DNA from: Xanthocytophaga sp031424975
Lineage (GTDB): Bacteria > Bacteroidota > Bacteroidia > Cytophagales > 172606-1
Direction of reading: 5' to 3'
Length of the DNA: 13,706 nucleotides
Assembly (NCBI GenBank): GCA_031424975.1
Contig: JANPIL010000492.1
Coordinates: 1 to 13,706 of the forward strand
Both the position numbers and the translations under genes were made by a program. The notes beneath the pieces are model-generated. The model made no database searches, was not told the DNA's origin, and was given only the letters and a program-made list of their open reading frames with translations. Of the stretch, positions 1-6,534 are shown piece by piece. Positions within the stretch are counted from its first letter, which is position 1; each line of letters begins with the position of its first letter.

Positions 1-1
1 A

Positions 2-148
2 TTGCTCAACAGCTTTGATTCGGGCAAGGTGCCCAAAAGCGAGACCTTTTCGTTGGAAGACTACGACCGTTTTTATCTGGAAGATGATGATGAGGAAATA
101 GATGTGCGGCAGATAACGGTACGGAAAGACAACCGGACGGAAAATTGA
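2..148 (+). CDS. C-terminal end of an unrecognised protein (partial)
   Basis: An open frame enters from the left edge and ends at TGA 146-148, giving 48 residues that start LLNSFDSGKVPKSETF. The visible tail is hydrophilic, with a strongly acidic patch (LEDDDEEID, about residues 26-34) followed by a basic, polar end (VRKDNRTEN). It contains no membrane segment or motif that I recognise. Codon choice and the lack of stops fit a real gene end, but 48 residues do not allow a family call. The first copy of the dispersed repeat begins 18 bp after the stop codon, so the repeat lies in the 3' flank of this gene. The orientation matches the small ORF and epimerase downstream. Confidence 0.55.
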   Translation: MLNSFDSGKVPKSETFSLEDYDRFYLEDDDEEIDVRQITVRKDNRTEN

Positions 149-165
149 ATGCGGTTGCCGCCCCC

Positions 166-200
166 AAAAATAGTATCCCGCCAAAAGCCCAAACCCCGGC
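166..200 (+). repeat. Dispersed ~34-bp repeat, copy 1
   Basis: AAAAATAGTATC is followed by CCGCCAAAAGCCCAAACCCC and GGC. It matches the family in the AAAATAGTATC head and the AAAAGCCCAAACCC tail; the TTTC after the head is replaced by CCGCC. It lies just downstream of the partial gene that ends at 148. Confidence 0.8.
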
Positions 201-282
201 TTTTATTCGGAAAACTTACACGTACACCCGCACAATACATTCCGCAGTGTGGTTACAAGGCACCGAACCGCGCTATCAATAG

Positions 283-378
283 ATGACAAGTAACCCAACT
301 TCTACATCTATGACACGCACATTCTGTAACCTCTGCAAACTGGGCATTCTGGCCGCCATCGGGTTTTGGGTCTGGTAG
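283..378 (+). CDS. Small ORF, 31 residues, hydrophobic C-terminus
   Basis: ATG 283 to TAG 376-378 encodes 31 residues. The first half is polar, rich in Thr and Ser. It is followed by a CNLC pair of cysteines and then a short hydrophobic stretch (LGILAAIGFWVW) up to the stop. An in-frame ATG at 310 would give a 22-residue version. A strong intrinsic terminator begins 24 bp after the stop, which shows that transcription passes through and ends here. That is the best evidence that the segment is a short transcript rather than empty space. Whether the peptide is made, or the transcript is an sRNA or a 5' leader remnant, cannot be decided from sequence. No ribosome-binding site is obvious, which is normal for Bacteroidota. 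Confidence 0.35.
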   Translation: MTSNPTSTSMTRTFCNLCKLGILAAIGFWVW

Positions 379-402
379 CCGGGCTTCATGCCGCAAATGC
401 TC

Positions 403-435
403 ACGGGACGGGTCTTGGCACTCCGTCCCGTTTTT
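403..435 (+). terminator. Intrinsic terminator
   Basis: There is a perfect 9-bp stem, ACGGGACGG (403-411) with CCGTCCCGT (423-431), an 11-nt loop, and a T-run ending at 435. It sits 24 bp after the small ORF and about 130 bp upstream of the epimerase start. It therefore separates the two transcripts and argues against any epimerase start upstream of it. Confidence 0.85.
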
Positions 436-480
436 CGTTTACAGGTTTTCTGTGGTTATTTGCGCTTGGCCAGCCGAATT

Positions 481-531
481 AAAATAGTATCCCTGCCTGT
501 CCGGCAGGCAGGTTTCCAAAAGGCCAAACCT
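481..531 (+). repeat. Dispersed ~34-bp repeat, copy 2, split by a GC-rich palindrome
   Basis: AAAATAGTATC (481-491) and the tail TTTCCAAAAGGCCAAACC (513-530) match the family. They are separated by a palindrome with 8-bp arms, CCTGCCTG (492-499) and CAGGCAGG (505-512), around the loop TCCGG. The copy ends about 35 bp before the epimerase GTG, so it lies in its 5' region. Confidence 0.8.
492..512. repeat. GC-rich palindrome nested in repeat copy 2
   Basis: Perfect inverted arms CCTGCCTG and CAGGCAGG flank a 5-nt loop. It interrupts the repeat directly after the AAAATAGTATC head, and the family sequence TTTC resumes right after it. This suggests either insertion of a second small palindromic element or a hairpin variant of the repeat. 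No T-run follows, so it is unlikely to be a terminator. Confidence 0.7.
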
Positions 532-564
532 CCCTCAAGTAATCCAACCTTATCATTTAAAACC

Positions 565-1632
565 GTGAAAATCAAGCACATCCACATCAGCCGACCCAAC
601 TTGGCACTCACCCGACCCTACACCATTGCCTACAAGACCGTGAGTGCCGTTGAAAACTGCGTGGTCGAGATGGTGGCCGACAACGGACTGTACGGCCTCG
701 GCGCGGCCAACCCCAGCCAATACGTAGTCGGCGAATCCATTGACGACACGTGGGCCGCCCTGCAAGCACCACGCCTCGACTGGCTGCTTGGCCGCGACGT
801 ACGGCATTTGGGTGGCTTGTGCCGCGAAATCCAAGAGAAATATCCCAAAAACCCCGGCGTGCGGATTGCTTTGGAAACCGCCCTGCACGACTTGTTTGCC
901 CAGCATTTGGGTGTGCCGCTTGCGGCGTTTCTGGGTCAGAAAATCCGGAGCCTGCCCACATCGGTCACCATCGGCATCAAGGACACCGCCGCCATGCTGG
1001 CCGAAGCCGATGAATACATTGGCCGCGGTTTCAAGGTGCTGAAAGTGAAACTGGGCAAATCAATGGAGGAAGATGTGGAACGGCTGGTGAAACTGCGCGA
1101 AAGGGTGGGCAAAAACATCATTATCCGCGTGGATGCCAACCAAGGCTACACCACACCCGACCTGAGTCGCTTTTACCGGCAAACGGGCGGCCTAGACATT
1201 GAACTCAACGAGCAGCCGCTGCCCGCCGCTGCGGTGGCCGAGATGAAAGCCCTGCCCGACCGCATCAAGCAGACCATTGCCGCCGATGAAGCCTTGGTTA
1301 CGCCCAAGGATGCGTTCCGGCTGGCCGAATCGCCGGCGGCTTGCGGTATTTTCAACATCAAGCTCATGAAGTGCGGCGGCATCACGCAAGCCTTGGAAAT
1401 AGCGCAGATTGCCCGCCAAGCCAATATCGACCTCATGTGGGGCTGCAACGACGAGAGCATTATCAGCATTACGGCGGCGTTGCACGTGGCCTTGGCCTGC
1501 CCCAACACCAAATACCTGGACTTGGACGGCAGCTTGGACTTGGCCAAAGACGTGGTTTCGGGCGGCTTTATTCTAAGGGACGGAATGATGTCGGTGAGCG
1601 ATGCGCCGGGGCTGGGCGTGCGGAAAATATAA
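565..1632 (+). CDS. L-Ala-D/L-Glu-type dipeptide epimerase (enolase superfamily)
   Basis: This 355-residue protein has the two-domain layout of the mandelate racemase/muconate lactonizing group: an N-terminal capping domain (about 1-125) and a TIM barrel (about 130-355). Visible catalytic features are the KxK pair K160/K162 (LKVKLG), metal ligands D190 (RVDAN), E216 (ELNEQ) and D241 (AADEA), K266 on the opposite face (NIKLMKCGG), and the DLDG motif (D319/D321). The DxD motif and the WGCNDES segment are characteristic of dipeptide epimerases, which interconvert L-Ala-D-Glu and L-Ala-L-Glu during murein peptide recycling. I chose GTG 565 (VKIKHIHISR) because homology-like sequence starts there. 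An upstream in-frame ATG at 388 would make the protein cross a terminator and a repeat. The exact dipeptide substrate is inferred. A toxin-antitoxin pair follows. Confidence 0.88.
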   Translation: MKIKHIHISRPNLALTRPYTIAYKTVSAVENCVVEMVADNGLYGLGAANPSQYVVGESIDDTWAALQAPRLDWLLGRDVRHLGGLCREIQEKYPKNPGVRIALETALHDLFAQHLGVPLAAFLGQKIRSLPTSVTIGIKDTAAMLAEADEYIGRGFKVLKVKLGKSMEEDVERLVKLRERVGKNIIIRVDANQGYTTPDLSRFYRQTGGLDIELNEQPLPAAAVAEMKALPDRIKQTIAADEALVTPKDAFRLAESPAACGIFNIKLMKCGGITQALEIAQIARQANIDLMWGCNDESIISITAALHVALACPNTKYLDLDGSLDLAKDVVSGGFILRDGMMSVSDAPGLGVRKI

Positions 1633-1665
1633 AAATGGAATTTTTACAAACTTTTCTCAAAAAAT

Positions 1666-1694
1666 GTTTGCTTAAAACAAACCTTGATTGGTTT
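1666..1694. promoter_or_regulatory. Possible operator upstream of higBA
   Basis: Two overlapping small inverted repeats lie just before the toxin gene: GTTTG (1666-1670) with CAAAC (1678-1682), and AAACC (1679-1683) with GGTTT (1690-1694). HigA-type antitoxins usually bind palindromes at their own promoter, so this is a candidate autoregulatory site. The arms are short and the region is AT-rich, so chance is possible. Confidence 0.3.
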
Positions 1695-1705
1695 CAAAAC
1701 GTTGC

Positions 1706-2011
1706 ATGAGAATAATTGCAAAAAAAACCTTGCGGGAATTTTGGGAGGCGCACCACACCGCCGCTAATTCTCTAAACGAATGGTACGCAACCGCAAAGAA
1801 ACAGGATTGGGCCAATCCTAACGATGTGAAGGCGACTTTTGGAAATGCAAGCATCATCGCCAATAACCGGGTCATTTTTAACATCAAGGGTAATGATTAC
1901 CGTTTGGTTACGGAAATAAGCTATGCATACCGAACCATCTTTATTATTTGGATTGGCACCCACGCCGAATATGACAAGATTGACGCAAACACCATTGAAT
2001 ATGACGACTGA
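1706..2011 (+). CDS. higB: HigB-family toxin (type II mRNA interferase)
   Basis: This 101-residue protein has the HigB_toxin layout: MRIIAKKTLREFWEAHH at the start, a central LNEWY, a VKATFGNASI segment, then NRVIFNIKGNDYRLV and IFIIWIGTHAEYDKI. HigB toxins of this type are RelE-fold RNases that cleave mRNA, usually on the ribosome. The length (about 100 residues) is normal and the protein looks intact. I prefer ATG 1706 over the TTG at 1688, because the family begins at MRII and the extension adds nothing conserved. The gene precedes its antitoxin, the usual higBA order, and its last 11 bases overlap the antitoxin start. It is more AT-rich than the epimerase before it, consistent with mobile TA cargo. 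Confidence 0.92.
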   Translation: MRIIAKKTLREFWEAHHTAANSLNEWYATAKKQDWANPNDVKATFGNASIIANNRVIFNIKGNDYRLVTEISYAYRTIFIIWIGTHAEYDKIDANTIEYDD

Positions 2012-2354
2012 AAAAGTATACGACGAGGAAGCATACGAACTGGCTCTTAAGAAAATCCGGCAGTTGATACGGCAGAATCCTGCTGCCAACTCCGCTGAGG
2101 GAAAAGAACTGGAAATGTTGGTGACGCTGGTTGAAGCCTACGAGGAGATTTATTATCCGCTCCCTTTCACTGAACCAATCATGTATCTGAAGTCGGTCAT
2201 GGAAGAAAGAAATCTGAAACAGACTGATTTGATACCTTTCATCGGCACAAAAAGTGAAGTCTCCAAGATATTAAACGGCAAACGCGAATTGACCATAAGC
2301 ATGATACGCAATCTGGCTAAAGGATTGCATCTTCCGGTTCAGCGGCTGGTATGA
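2001..2354 (+). CDS. higA: HigA-family antitoxin with XRE-type helix-turn-helix
   Basis: The protein has 117 residues. The N-terminal half (about 1-60) is helical and charged (YDEEAYELALKKIRQLI), the part expected to contact the toxin. The C-terminal half holds a helix-turn-helix: LKSVMEERNLKQTDLIPFIG, then SEVSKILNGKRELTISMIRNLAKGL (about 70-110). This is the COG5499-type architecture of HigB partners. ATG 2001 overlaps the end of higB by 11 bp, so translation is probably coupled. An upstream in-frame ATG at 1923 would lie inside higB and adds unrelated residues. HigA neutralises HigB and is expected to repress the operon, probably through a site upstream of higB. Confidence 0.92.
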   Translation: MTTEKVYDEEAYELALKKIRQLIRQNPAANSAEGKELEMLVTLVEAYEEIYYPLPFTEPIMYLKSVMEERNLKQTDLIPFIGTKSEVSKILNGKRELTISMIRNLAKGLHLPVQRLV

Positions 2355-2430
2355 GCAAAAATGCCCGCCGCAAGTAAAACACTTGGCATCTTAAACGGAA
2401 AAACGCACTTTTCTCCCGTAAACAAAACCG

Positions 2431-2457
2431 GTTTCGCTCGAAGAAACTCATTTTTTT
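2431..2457 (+). terminator. Weak candidate terminator after higBA
   Basis: GTTTC (2431-2435) pairs with GAAAC (2443-2447), with CGAA opposite TTCG inside the loop, followed after TCA by seven T. The stem is short and the distance from the higA stop is about 76 bp, so this is only a candidate. Confidence 0.3.
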
Positions 2458-2474
2458 GCCGCTAACGCTGTTCC

Positions 2475-2508
2475 AAAAATAGTATCTTTCAAAAAGCCCA
2501 AACCCGCC
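2475..2508 (+). repeat. Dispersed ~34-bp repeat, copy 3 (close to consensus)
   Basis: AAAAATAGTATCTTTC is followed by AAAAAGCCCAAACCC and GCC. This copy is intact from head to tail and serves as a good reference for the family. It lies midway between higA and katG, about 225 bp before the katG start. Confidence 0.85.
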
Positions 2509-2561
2509 TGCACGATAATCCCGGACAATTGCATTTGATTTCCGGAAAAACCCGATGGCAA

Positions 2562-2608
2562 TTATAGATATTATAGATATATCAATATAAATTATCAATT
2601 TGAACTAT
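2562..2608. promoter_or_regulatory. AT-rich presumed katG promoter region
   Basis: A dense AT block about 126-170 bp before the katG start contains TTATAGATA twice in tandem (2562-2579) and then ATCAATTTGAACTAT (2594-2608). The latter matches the general OxyR half-site pattern (ATAG-N7-CTAT) in its right half and partly in its left half. OxyR control of katG is common, but this site is imperfect and I cannot see a second well-spaced half-site. No perfect Bacteroidota -7 element (TAnnTTTG) is present; TCAATTTG at 2596 is one mismatch away. Confidence 0.3.
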
Positions 2609-2733
2609 CGGCTTGAATGCGGCAGATTTGCGTAAAAACCGAATATCCGCATTGATTTTTCCACACCGCAGTCCATACCGGGCTGTATGCTGCTCTCCAC
2701 CCAATTTTTCACAATCCCAAAACAATCAAAATC

Positions 2734-5070
2734 ATGAACCCGACCGAAACCTCTAACACCCACCAGACCAACGGTACCAACGGCCACCACGCCGCCTTGA
2801 ATGCCAACGAACCCAGTGCCGCCAAATGTCCGTTTATGAGCGGCCGCATGGGCCAAGCAGCTGGGGGAGGTATCCGGAACCAAGAGTGGTGGCCCAACCA
2901 ACTGAAAATCAATATCCTGCGGCAGCATTCTTCGCTATCAGACCCGATGGGTGAAGCGTTTGACTATGCTGAGGAGTTCAAGAGCCTTGACCTGCCAGCA
3001 GTGAAGCAAGACCTGCACGCGCTGATGACCGATTCGCAGGAGTGGTGGCCTGCTGACTTCGGTCATTATGGCGGGTTGTTCATCCGCATGGCTTGGCACA
3101 GCGCGGGCACGTACCGGATCGGCGATGGTCGCGGCGGAGCCGCTGCGGGTATGCAACGCTTCGCGCCGCTCAATAGCTGGCCCGACAACGTAAGTCTCGA
3201 CAAGGCGCGTCGCCTGTTGTGGCCCATCAAACAGAAATATGGCCGCAAACTTTCCTGGGCTGACCTGATGATTCTGGCGGGCAACGTGGCCCTTGAATCC
3301 ATGGGTTTCAAAACGTTCGGGTTTGGCGGTGGCCGCGCCGATGTCTGGGAACCGCAGGAAGATGTGTATTGGGGTGCTGAAAGAACCTGGCTCGGCAACG
3401 ATGTGCGTTACGGCAACGGCTCGCCGGGGGTGGCGGCGAATGGCGTGGTGTCGTCGGATGAAGACCCCGGCCGTCCGATGCACGCCAACGATCTGGAACA
3501 ACCATTGGGGGCGGCGCACATGGGCCTGATCTACGTGAATCCCGAAGGCCCCAACGGCAATCCTGATCCGCTGGCCGCCGCCCGCGATATCCGCGAAACA
3601 TTTGGCCGGATGGCCATGAACGATGAGGAAACCGTGGCCCTGATTGCTGGCGGGCACAGCTTTGGCAAGACGCACGGGGCCGCTTCGTCTGACCATGTGG
3701 GCAACGAGCCGGAATCCGCTTCCCTTGAGCAACAAGGCTTTGGCTGGCACAACAGCTACGGTACGGGAAAAGGACCGGATACAATCACGAGTGGTTTGGA
3801 AGTGACTTGGACTACCACGCCGACCCAATGGAGCAATAACTACTTCGAAAACCTGCTTGGATTCGAGTGGGAACTGACCAAAAGCCCTGGCGGGGCGCAC
3901 CAATGGGTGGCCAAAGGGGCGGATGAGATTATCCCGGATGCCTATGACCCCAATAAGCGACACCGGCCGACAATGCTGACCACCGACCTGTCGCTGCGCG
4001 TGGATCCGGCCTACGAGAAAATCTCGCGGCGGTTTCTCGAAAACCCCGACGAATTTGCCGATGCCTTTGCCCGTGCGTGGTTCAAGCTCACACACCGCGA
4101 CATGGGTCCGCGTGCCCGCTACCTCGGCCCGGAAGTTCCCGCCGAAGTGCTGATTTGGCAAGATCCCGTTCCGGCGGTTGCGCACAAACTGATTGACGAA
4201 GCCGACATCGCCGCGCTGAAAGCAAACATCCTCGCGTCGGGCCTGACCATCAGCCAGTTGGTGTCAACGGCTTGGGCTTCGGCCTCGACATTCCGAGGTT
4301 CGGACAAGCGAGGCGGGGCCAACGGTGCCCGCATCCGGCTGTCTCCGCAGAAATATTGGGCGGTAAACAATCCTTCGCAGTTGTCTAAAGTGCTGGACAC
4401 GCTGGAAACCATCCAAGGCGAGTTCAACGGCATCCAAACCGACGGCAAGCAGGTGTCGCTGGCCGATTTGATCGTGCTGGGGGGGTGCGCGGGTGTTGAG
4501 GCGGCGGCTCACAAAGCGGGCGTTGCCGTAACGGTTCCGTTTACGCCGGGCCGCACCGATGCCACCGCCGACCAGACCGATGTGGAATCGTTTGCGGTGC
4601 TGGAGCCGATTGCCGATGGCTTCCGCAACTACATAAGAAACCGCTACAAAGGCGTTTCGGCTGAGGAAATGCTGGTGGACAAGGCGCAACTCCTGACCCT
4701 GACCGCCCCCGAACTGACGGTGCTGGTTGGCGGTATGCGGGTGCTGAACACCAACTACAACGGCGCGCCGCACGGGGTTTTCACCAACCGCCCGGAAACG
4801 CTCACCAACGATTTCTTCGTGAACCTGCTTGGCTTGGACACTACTTGGCACGCTGTCAATGATGCGCAGGATGTGTTTGAAGGCCGCAACCGTACCACCG
4901 GTGCGGTAAAATGGACGGCCACGCGCGTGGACTTGGTTTTTGGCTCGAACTCCGAACTGCGGGCCATTGCCGAAGTCTATGGCTGCTCGGATTCGCACGG
5001 GAAGTTTGTGCACGACTTCGTGTCCGCTTGGAACAAAGTGATGAACCTCGACCGTTTTGATGTGAAGTAA
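2734..5070 (+). CDS. katG: Catalase-peroxidase KatG
   Basis: This 778-residue haem enzyme breaks down hydrogen peroxide (catalase) and oxidises donors (peroxidase). The distal site is R118-W121-H122 (IRMAWHSAGTYR), and the proximal haem ligand is H308 (AGGHSFGKTHG). The Met-Tyr-Trp crosslink needed for catalase activity is predicted from W121, Y267 (GLIYVNPEG) and M293 (GRMAMNDE). The Y-to-M spacing of 26 equals that of the Mycobacterium enzyme. The second, haem-free domain is complete (VSTAWASASTFRGSDKRGGANGARIRL, then GGCAGVEAAA). Between W121 and Y267 there are about 24 more residues than in the Mycobacterium protein, in the loop around 225-255. Start ATG 2734 gives the usual polar N-terminal tail. 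A terminator follows directly, so the gene is probably monocistronic. It lies in GC-rich sequence. Confidence 0.98.
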   Translation: MNPTETSNTHQTNGTNGHHAALNANEPSAAKCPFMSGRMGQAAGGGIRNQEWWPNQLKINILRQHSSLSDPMGEAFDYAEEFKSLDLPAVKQDLHALMTDSQEWWPADFGHYGGLFIRMAWHSAGTYRIGDGRGGAAAGMQRFAPLNSWPDNVSLDKARRLLWPIKQKYGRKLSWADLMILAGNVALESMGFKTFGFGGGRADVWEPQEDVYWGAERTWLGNDVRYGNGSPGVAANGVVSSDEDPGRPMHANDLEQPLGAAHMGLIYVNPEGPNGNPDPLAAARDIRETFGRMAMNDEETVALIAGGHSFGKTHGAASSDHVGNEPESASLEQQGFGWHNSYGTGKGPDTITSGLEVTWTTTPTQWSNNYFENLLGFEWELTKSPGGAHQWVAKGADEIIPDAYDPNKRHRPTMLTTDLSLRVDPAYEKISRRFLENPDEFADAFARAWFKLTHRDMGPRARYLGPEVPAEVLIWQDPVPAVAHKLIDEADIAALKANILASGLTISQLVSTAWASASTFRGSDKRGGANGARIRLSPQKYWAVNNPSQLSKVLDTLETIQGEFNGIQTDGKQVSLADLIVLGGCAGVEAAAHKAGVAVTVPFTPGRTDATADQTDVESFAVLEPIADGFRNYIRNRYKGVSAEEMLVDKAQLLTLTAPELTVLVGGMRVLNTNYNGAPHGVFTNRPETLTNDFFVNLLGLDTTWHAVNDAQDVFEGRNRTTGAVKWTATRVDLVFGSNSELRAIAEVYGCSDSHGKFVHDFVSAWNKVMNLDRFDVK

Positions 5071-5109
5071 AACGGATTTTCCGGTGTCTTTAAACGCTGG
5101 ATTTATACG

Positions 5110-5143
5110 AAAGGCCGCCGCGTAACTGTGGCGGCCTTTTTTT
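5110..5143 (+). terminator. Intrinsic terminator of katG
   Basis: GGCCGCC (5113-5119) pairs with GGCGGCC (5130-5136), extended by AAA opposite TTT, with a 10-nt loop and seven T (5137-5143). It lies about 40 bp after the katG stop. Confidence 0.9.
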
Positions 5144-5215
5144 GTGGTGGCTTTCACATGCCAGGTGTTATCTGCACGATGATTGCACGCCTGAAAGCCA
5201 TGAAACGTTGCCGGC

Positions 5216-5249
5216 AAAATAGTATCTTTTGGAAACGCCAAACCCCTGC
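5216..5249 (+). repeat. Dispersed ~34-bp repeat, copy 4
   Basis: AAAATAGTATCTTTT is followed by GGAAACGCCAAACCCC and TGCC. It differs from the reference in the middle (TGGAAACG for CAAAAAGC). Its tail is one arm of a perfect 13-bp hairpin. Confidence 0.82.
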
Positions 5250-5273
5250 CGCCACTTGCCGGGTTTGGCGTTT
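5233..5273. repeat. Perfect 13-bp hairpin formed by the tail of repeat copy 4
   Basis: AAACGCCAAACCC (5233-5245) pairs perfectly with GGGTTTGGCGTTT (5261-5273) across a 15-nt loop. The hairpin abuts the first recognisable residues of the recombinase stub. It could act as a weak bidirectional terminator, but its right flank has only a short T-run. Confidence 0.75.
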
Positions 5274-5464
5274 ACTTTCATGTGTGCAAAAGCCTCAGGC
5301 ACAGTTACGCCACGCACCTGCACGAAAGAGGAACGAACCTAAAACTGATCCAAGAGCTGCTCGGACACAACGACCTGAAAACCACCCTCTGGTACACACA
5401 CGTCAGCACCCGGAGTCTGGAGAAAATCACAAGTCCATTTGACGACCTCAACCTTGGCAAATAA
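5270..5464 (+). pseudogene. C-terminal stub of a tyrosine recombinase/integrase
   Basis: About 62 residues remain of an enzyme that is normally about 300 long. The stub shows the HxxR box (SLRHSYATHL: catalytic R, then H), then the helix NLKLIQELLGH with the second conserved His, and the nucleophile Tyr in TTLWYTHVS. It ends naturally at TAA 5462-5464 after a KITSPFDDLNL tail. This tail is like that of XerC/D and integron-type integrases of Bacteroidota. The N-terminal SAM-like domain and the first catalytic Arg box are absent. Upstream of about 5270 the sequence is the hairpin of repeat copy 4 and then the katG flank, so the gene was cut at the repeat. A GTG at 5282 could start a 60-residue peptide, but this would not be an active recombinase. 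Confidence 0.85.
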
Positions 5465-5633
5465 TGAGTTTGACTTCTCAAAACGATTCGCTACTTTTCA
5501 CTGCTAAAACCAAAAAACAGACAACCTACTGCATAAAAAGTGCAAGTTTATATTTAAAAAACATAAAGAATATGACAAAACTTTCGCATATTAGAGAGTT
5601 GGCTGCAATTTGACTTTACCACATAACCTGCTG
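5465..5633. other. AT-rich spacer after the recombinase stub
   Basis: Composition changes sharply here, from the GC-rich katG region to AT-rich sequence. The spacer contains no reading frame of note and no clear promoter. TTTGACTTTACC at 5610 and AGTTGGCTGC near 5598 are unremarkable. It separates the stub from the HEPN-motif gene. Confidence 0.4.
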
Positions 5634-6266
5634 ATGAAACCAATAAAACTCTACGAAGCTTTATTCATTCTTCATAAATGTAATCAGACGATAAATCGGC
5701 TATGGATACTTATCGAAAATTCGCAAGGACGTATTAAAGAAGTTGAGGACTTTGCTGTCTTGTTCACCTACTACATCAAAATGGAAACCGTTTCATTCTT
5801 AGAGGAATTCAATAAAGGCTTTTATCACGGGACAGAAAAGCAGTGCAAGCAAAGAGTAGACGACGTTAGAAAAACTACCGCTCCAATCATTAAGAGAATA
5901 AACAAATGGAAAGATTTAGAGCGTTTTCGAAATAATATTATCGCCCATCCGTGGAGGCATAAAAGCCAATTTGTTGTACCTGACCAAAACAATTACAATA
6001 TTCCGAGAAATTGGTTTGAGATAGGAGTGCTTGTTAATTTAAATAATTATGTTTGGGCAATGTTGCAAGCAGAGTTTGAGCTTGAACTAAAAGAAGCTAT
6101 GGTCTATATGGCGACAAAGATCCCACCCAAACGACCACTTTCTGACTACTCGCAACTCAATCAAGACCATTTGCAAATGGCTGACGAGGTTGAAGAAGTT
6201 TGCAAGCAATTAAATAAAAAGTACTTTTTGAAGGTTGTGCAATACAGCTTCCCAGAAGATGAATGA
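5634..6266 (+). CDS. Orphan protein with an HEPN-like RX5H motif
   Basis: The 210-residue protein is predicted to be mostly helical and is not confidently assignable to a family. The notable feature is DLERFRNNIIAHPWRH (about 95-109): R99-N-N-I-I-A-H105 fits the R-X4-6-H signature of HEPN domains, with the following Pro that many abortive-infection and RNase HEPN proteins carry. Known HEPN proteins include RNA-cleaving toxins and defence effectors, so an RNase or structural HEPN role is an inference. The start is ATG 5634 (MKPIKLYEALF); a TTG at 5610 would add eight residues without support. No adjacent nucleotidyltransferase (MNT) partner, the usual antitoxin, is visible. The gene is AT-rich, lies after an integrase stub and is flanked by non-coding spacers, which suggests mobile cargo. 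Confidence 0.6.
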   Translation: MKPIKLYEALFILHKCNQTINRLWILIENSQGRIKEVEDFAVLFTYYIKMETVSFLEEFNKGFYHGTEKQCKQRVDDVRKTTAPIIKRINKWKDLERFRNNIIAHPWRHKSQFVVPDQNNYNIPRNWFEIGVLVNLNNYVWAMLQAEFELELKEAMVYMATKIPPKRPLSDYSQLNQDHLQMADEVEEVCKQLNKKYFLKVVQYSFPEDE

Positions 6267-6534
6267 CGCTTCAAAAGAATAAACCGCAGCCAACAAGAGT
6301 ATTGCTGCAAGTGGGGCTGGACGTTAGAGCAATAATCCTCCGCAGTGCATATCTAAGTTTTATATTCGGCGGACCTAATACTGCCGGGTAGTAGTTCTTA
6401 ACTTCCGCTTTTAGTAATAAATTTAACTTCGGTTACGGGCGGACATTTTTCAAATCCCCCAACAACACCAAGCCCTGTTCGTTGGTGACGAGTGAGTGAA
6501 AATCCATCACACAGAAAATTTAAAAAAATACAAA
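6267..6534. other. Spacer between two orphan genes, possibly cassette-junction-like
   Basis: No gene is seen in these 268 bp. The stretch contains a 6-bp inverted pair, ATTGCT (6301-6306) and AGCAAT (6328-6333), bracketing GTTAGAGC, and two GCGGAC-type motifs (6367 and 6439). Orphan genes separated by structured spacers behind an integrase remnant recall integron cassette arrays, but I see no site matching the attC core GTTRRRY exactly. Confidence 0.3.

Larger units (their letters stand above)
2355..2733. other. Non-coding stretch between higA and katG
   Basis: This 379-bp stretch holds a weak candidate terminator (2431-2457), repeat copy 3 (2475-2508), and a very AT-rich block (about 2560-2605) with the 9-bp tandem duplication TTATAGATA at 2562-2579. 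It is presumably the katG promoter and 5' leader. Reading frames here are short or use the repeat sequence itself, and I see no gene. Confidence 0.6.

Noticed and set aside
388..564. Upstream in-frame extension of the epimerase from ATG 388
   Set aside because: The extension reads through an intrinsic terminator and repeat copy 2 and has no family similarity; GTG 565 fits the family start.
2317..2598. A 93-codon minus-strand frame between higA and katG
   Set aside because: Part of it is the reverse translation of repeat copy 3 (GFGLFERYYF) and it overlaps higA; similar false frames arise at other repeat copies.
2938..4185. A 415-codon open frame on the minus strand inside katG
   Set aside because: It lies wholly antisense to a clear, fully conserved catalase-peroxidase. 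GC-rich codon usage leaves the opposite frame open, and its translation shows no recognisable motif.
4264..5241. A 325-codon minus-strand frame across the katG end and terminator
   Set aside because: It is antisense to katG, runs through the katG terminator, and its start lies next to repeat copy 4; no protein-like features are visible.
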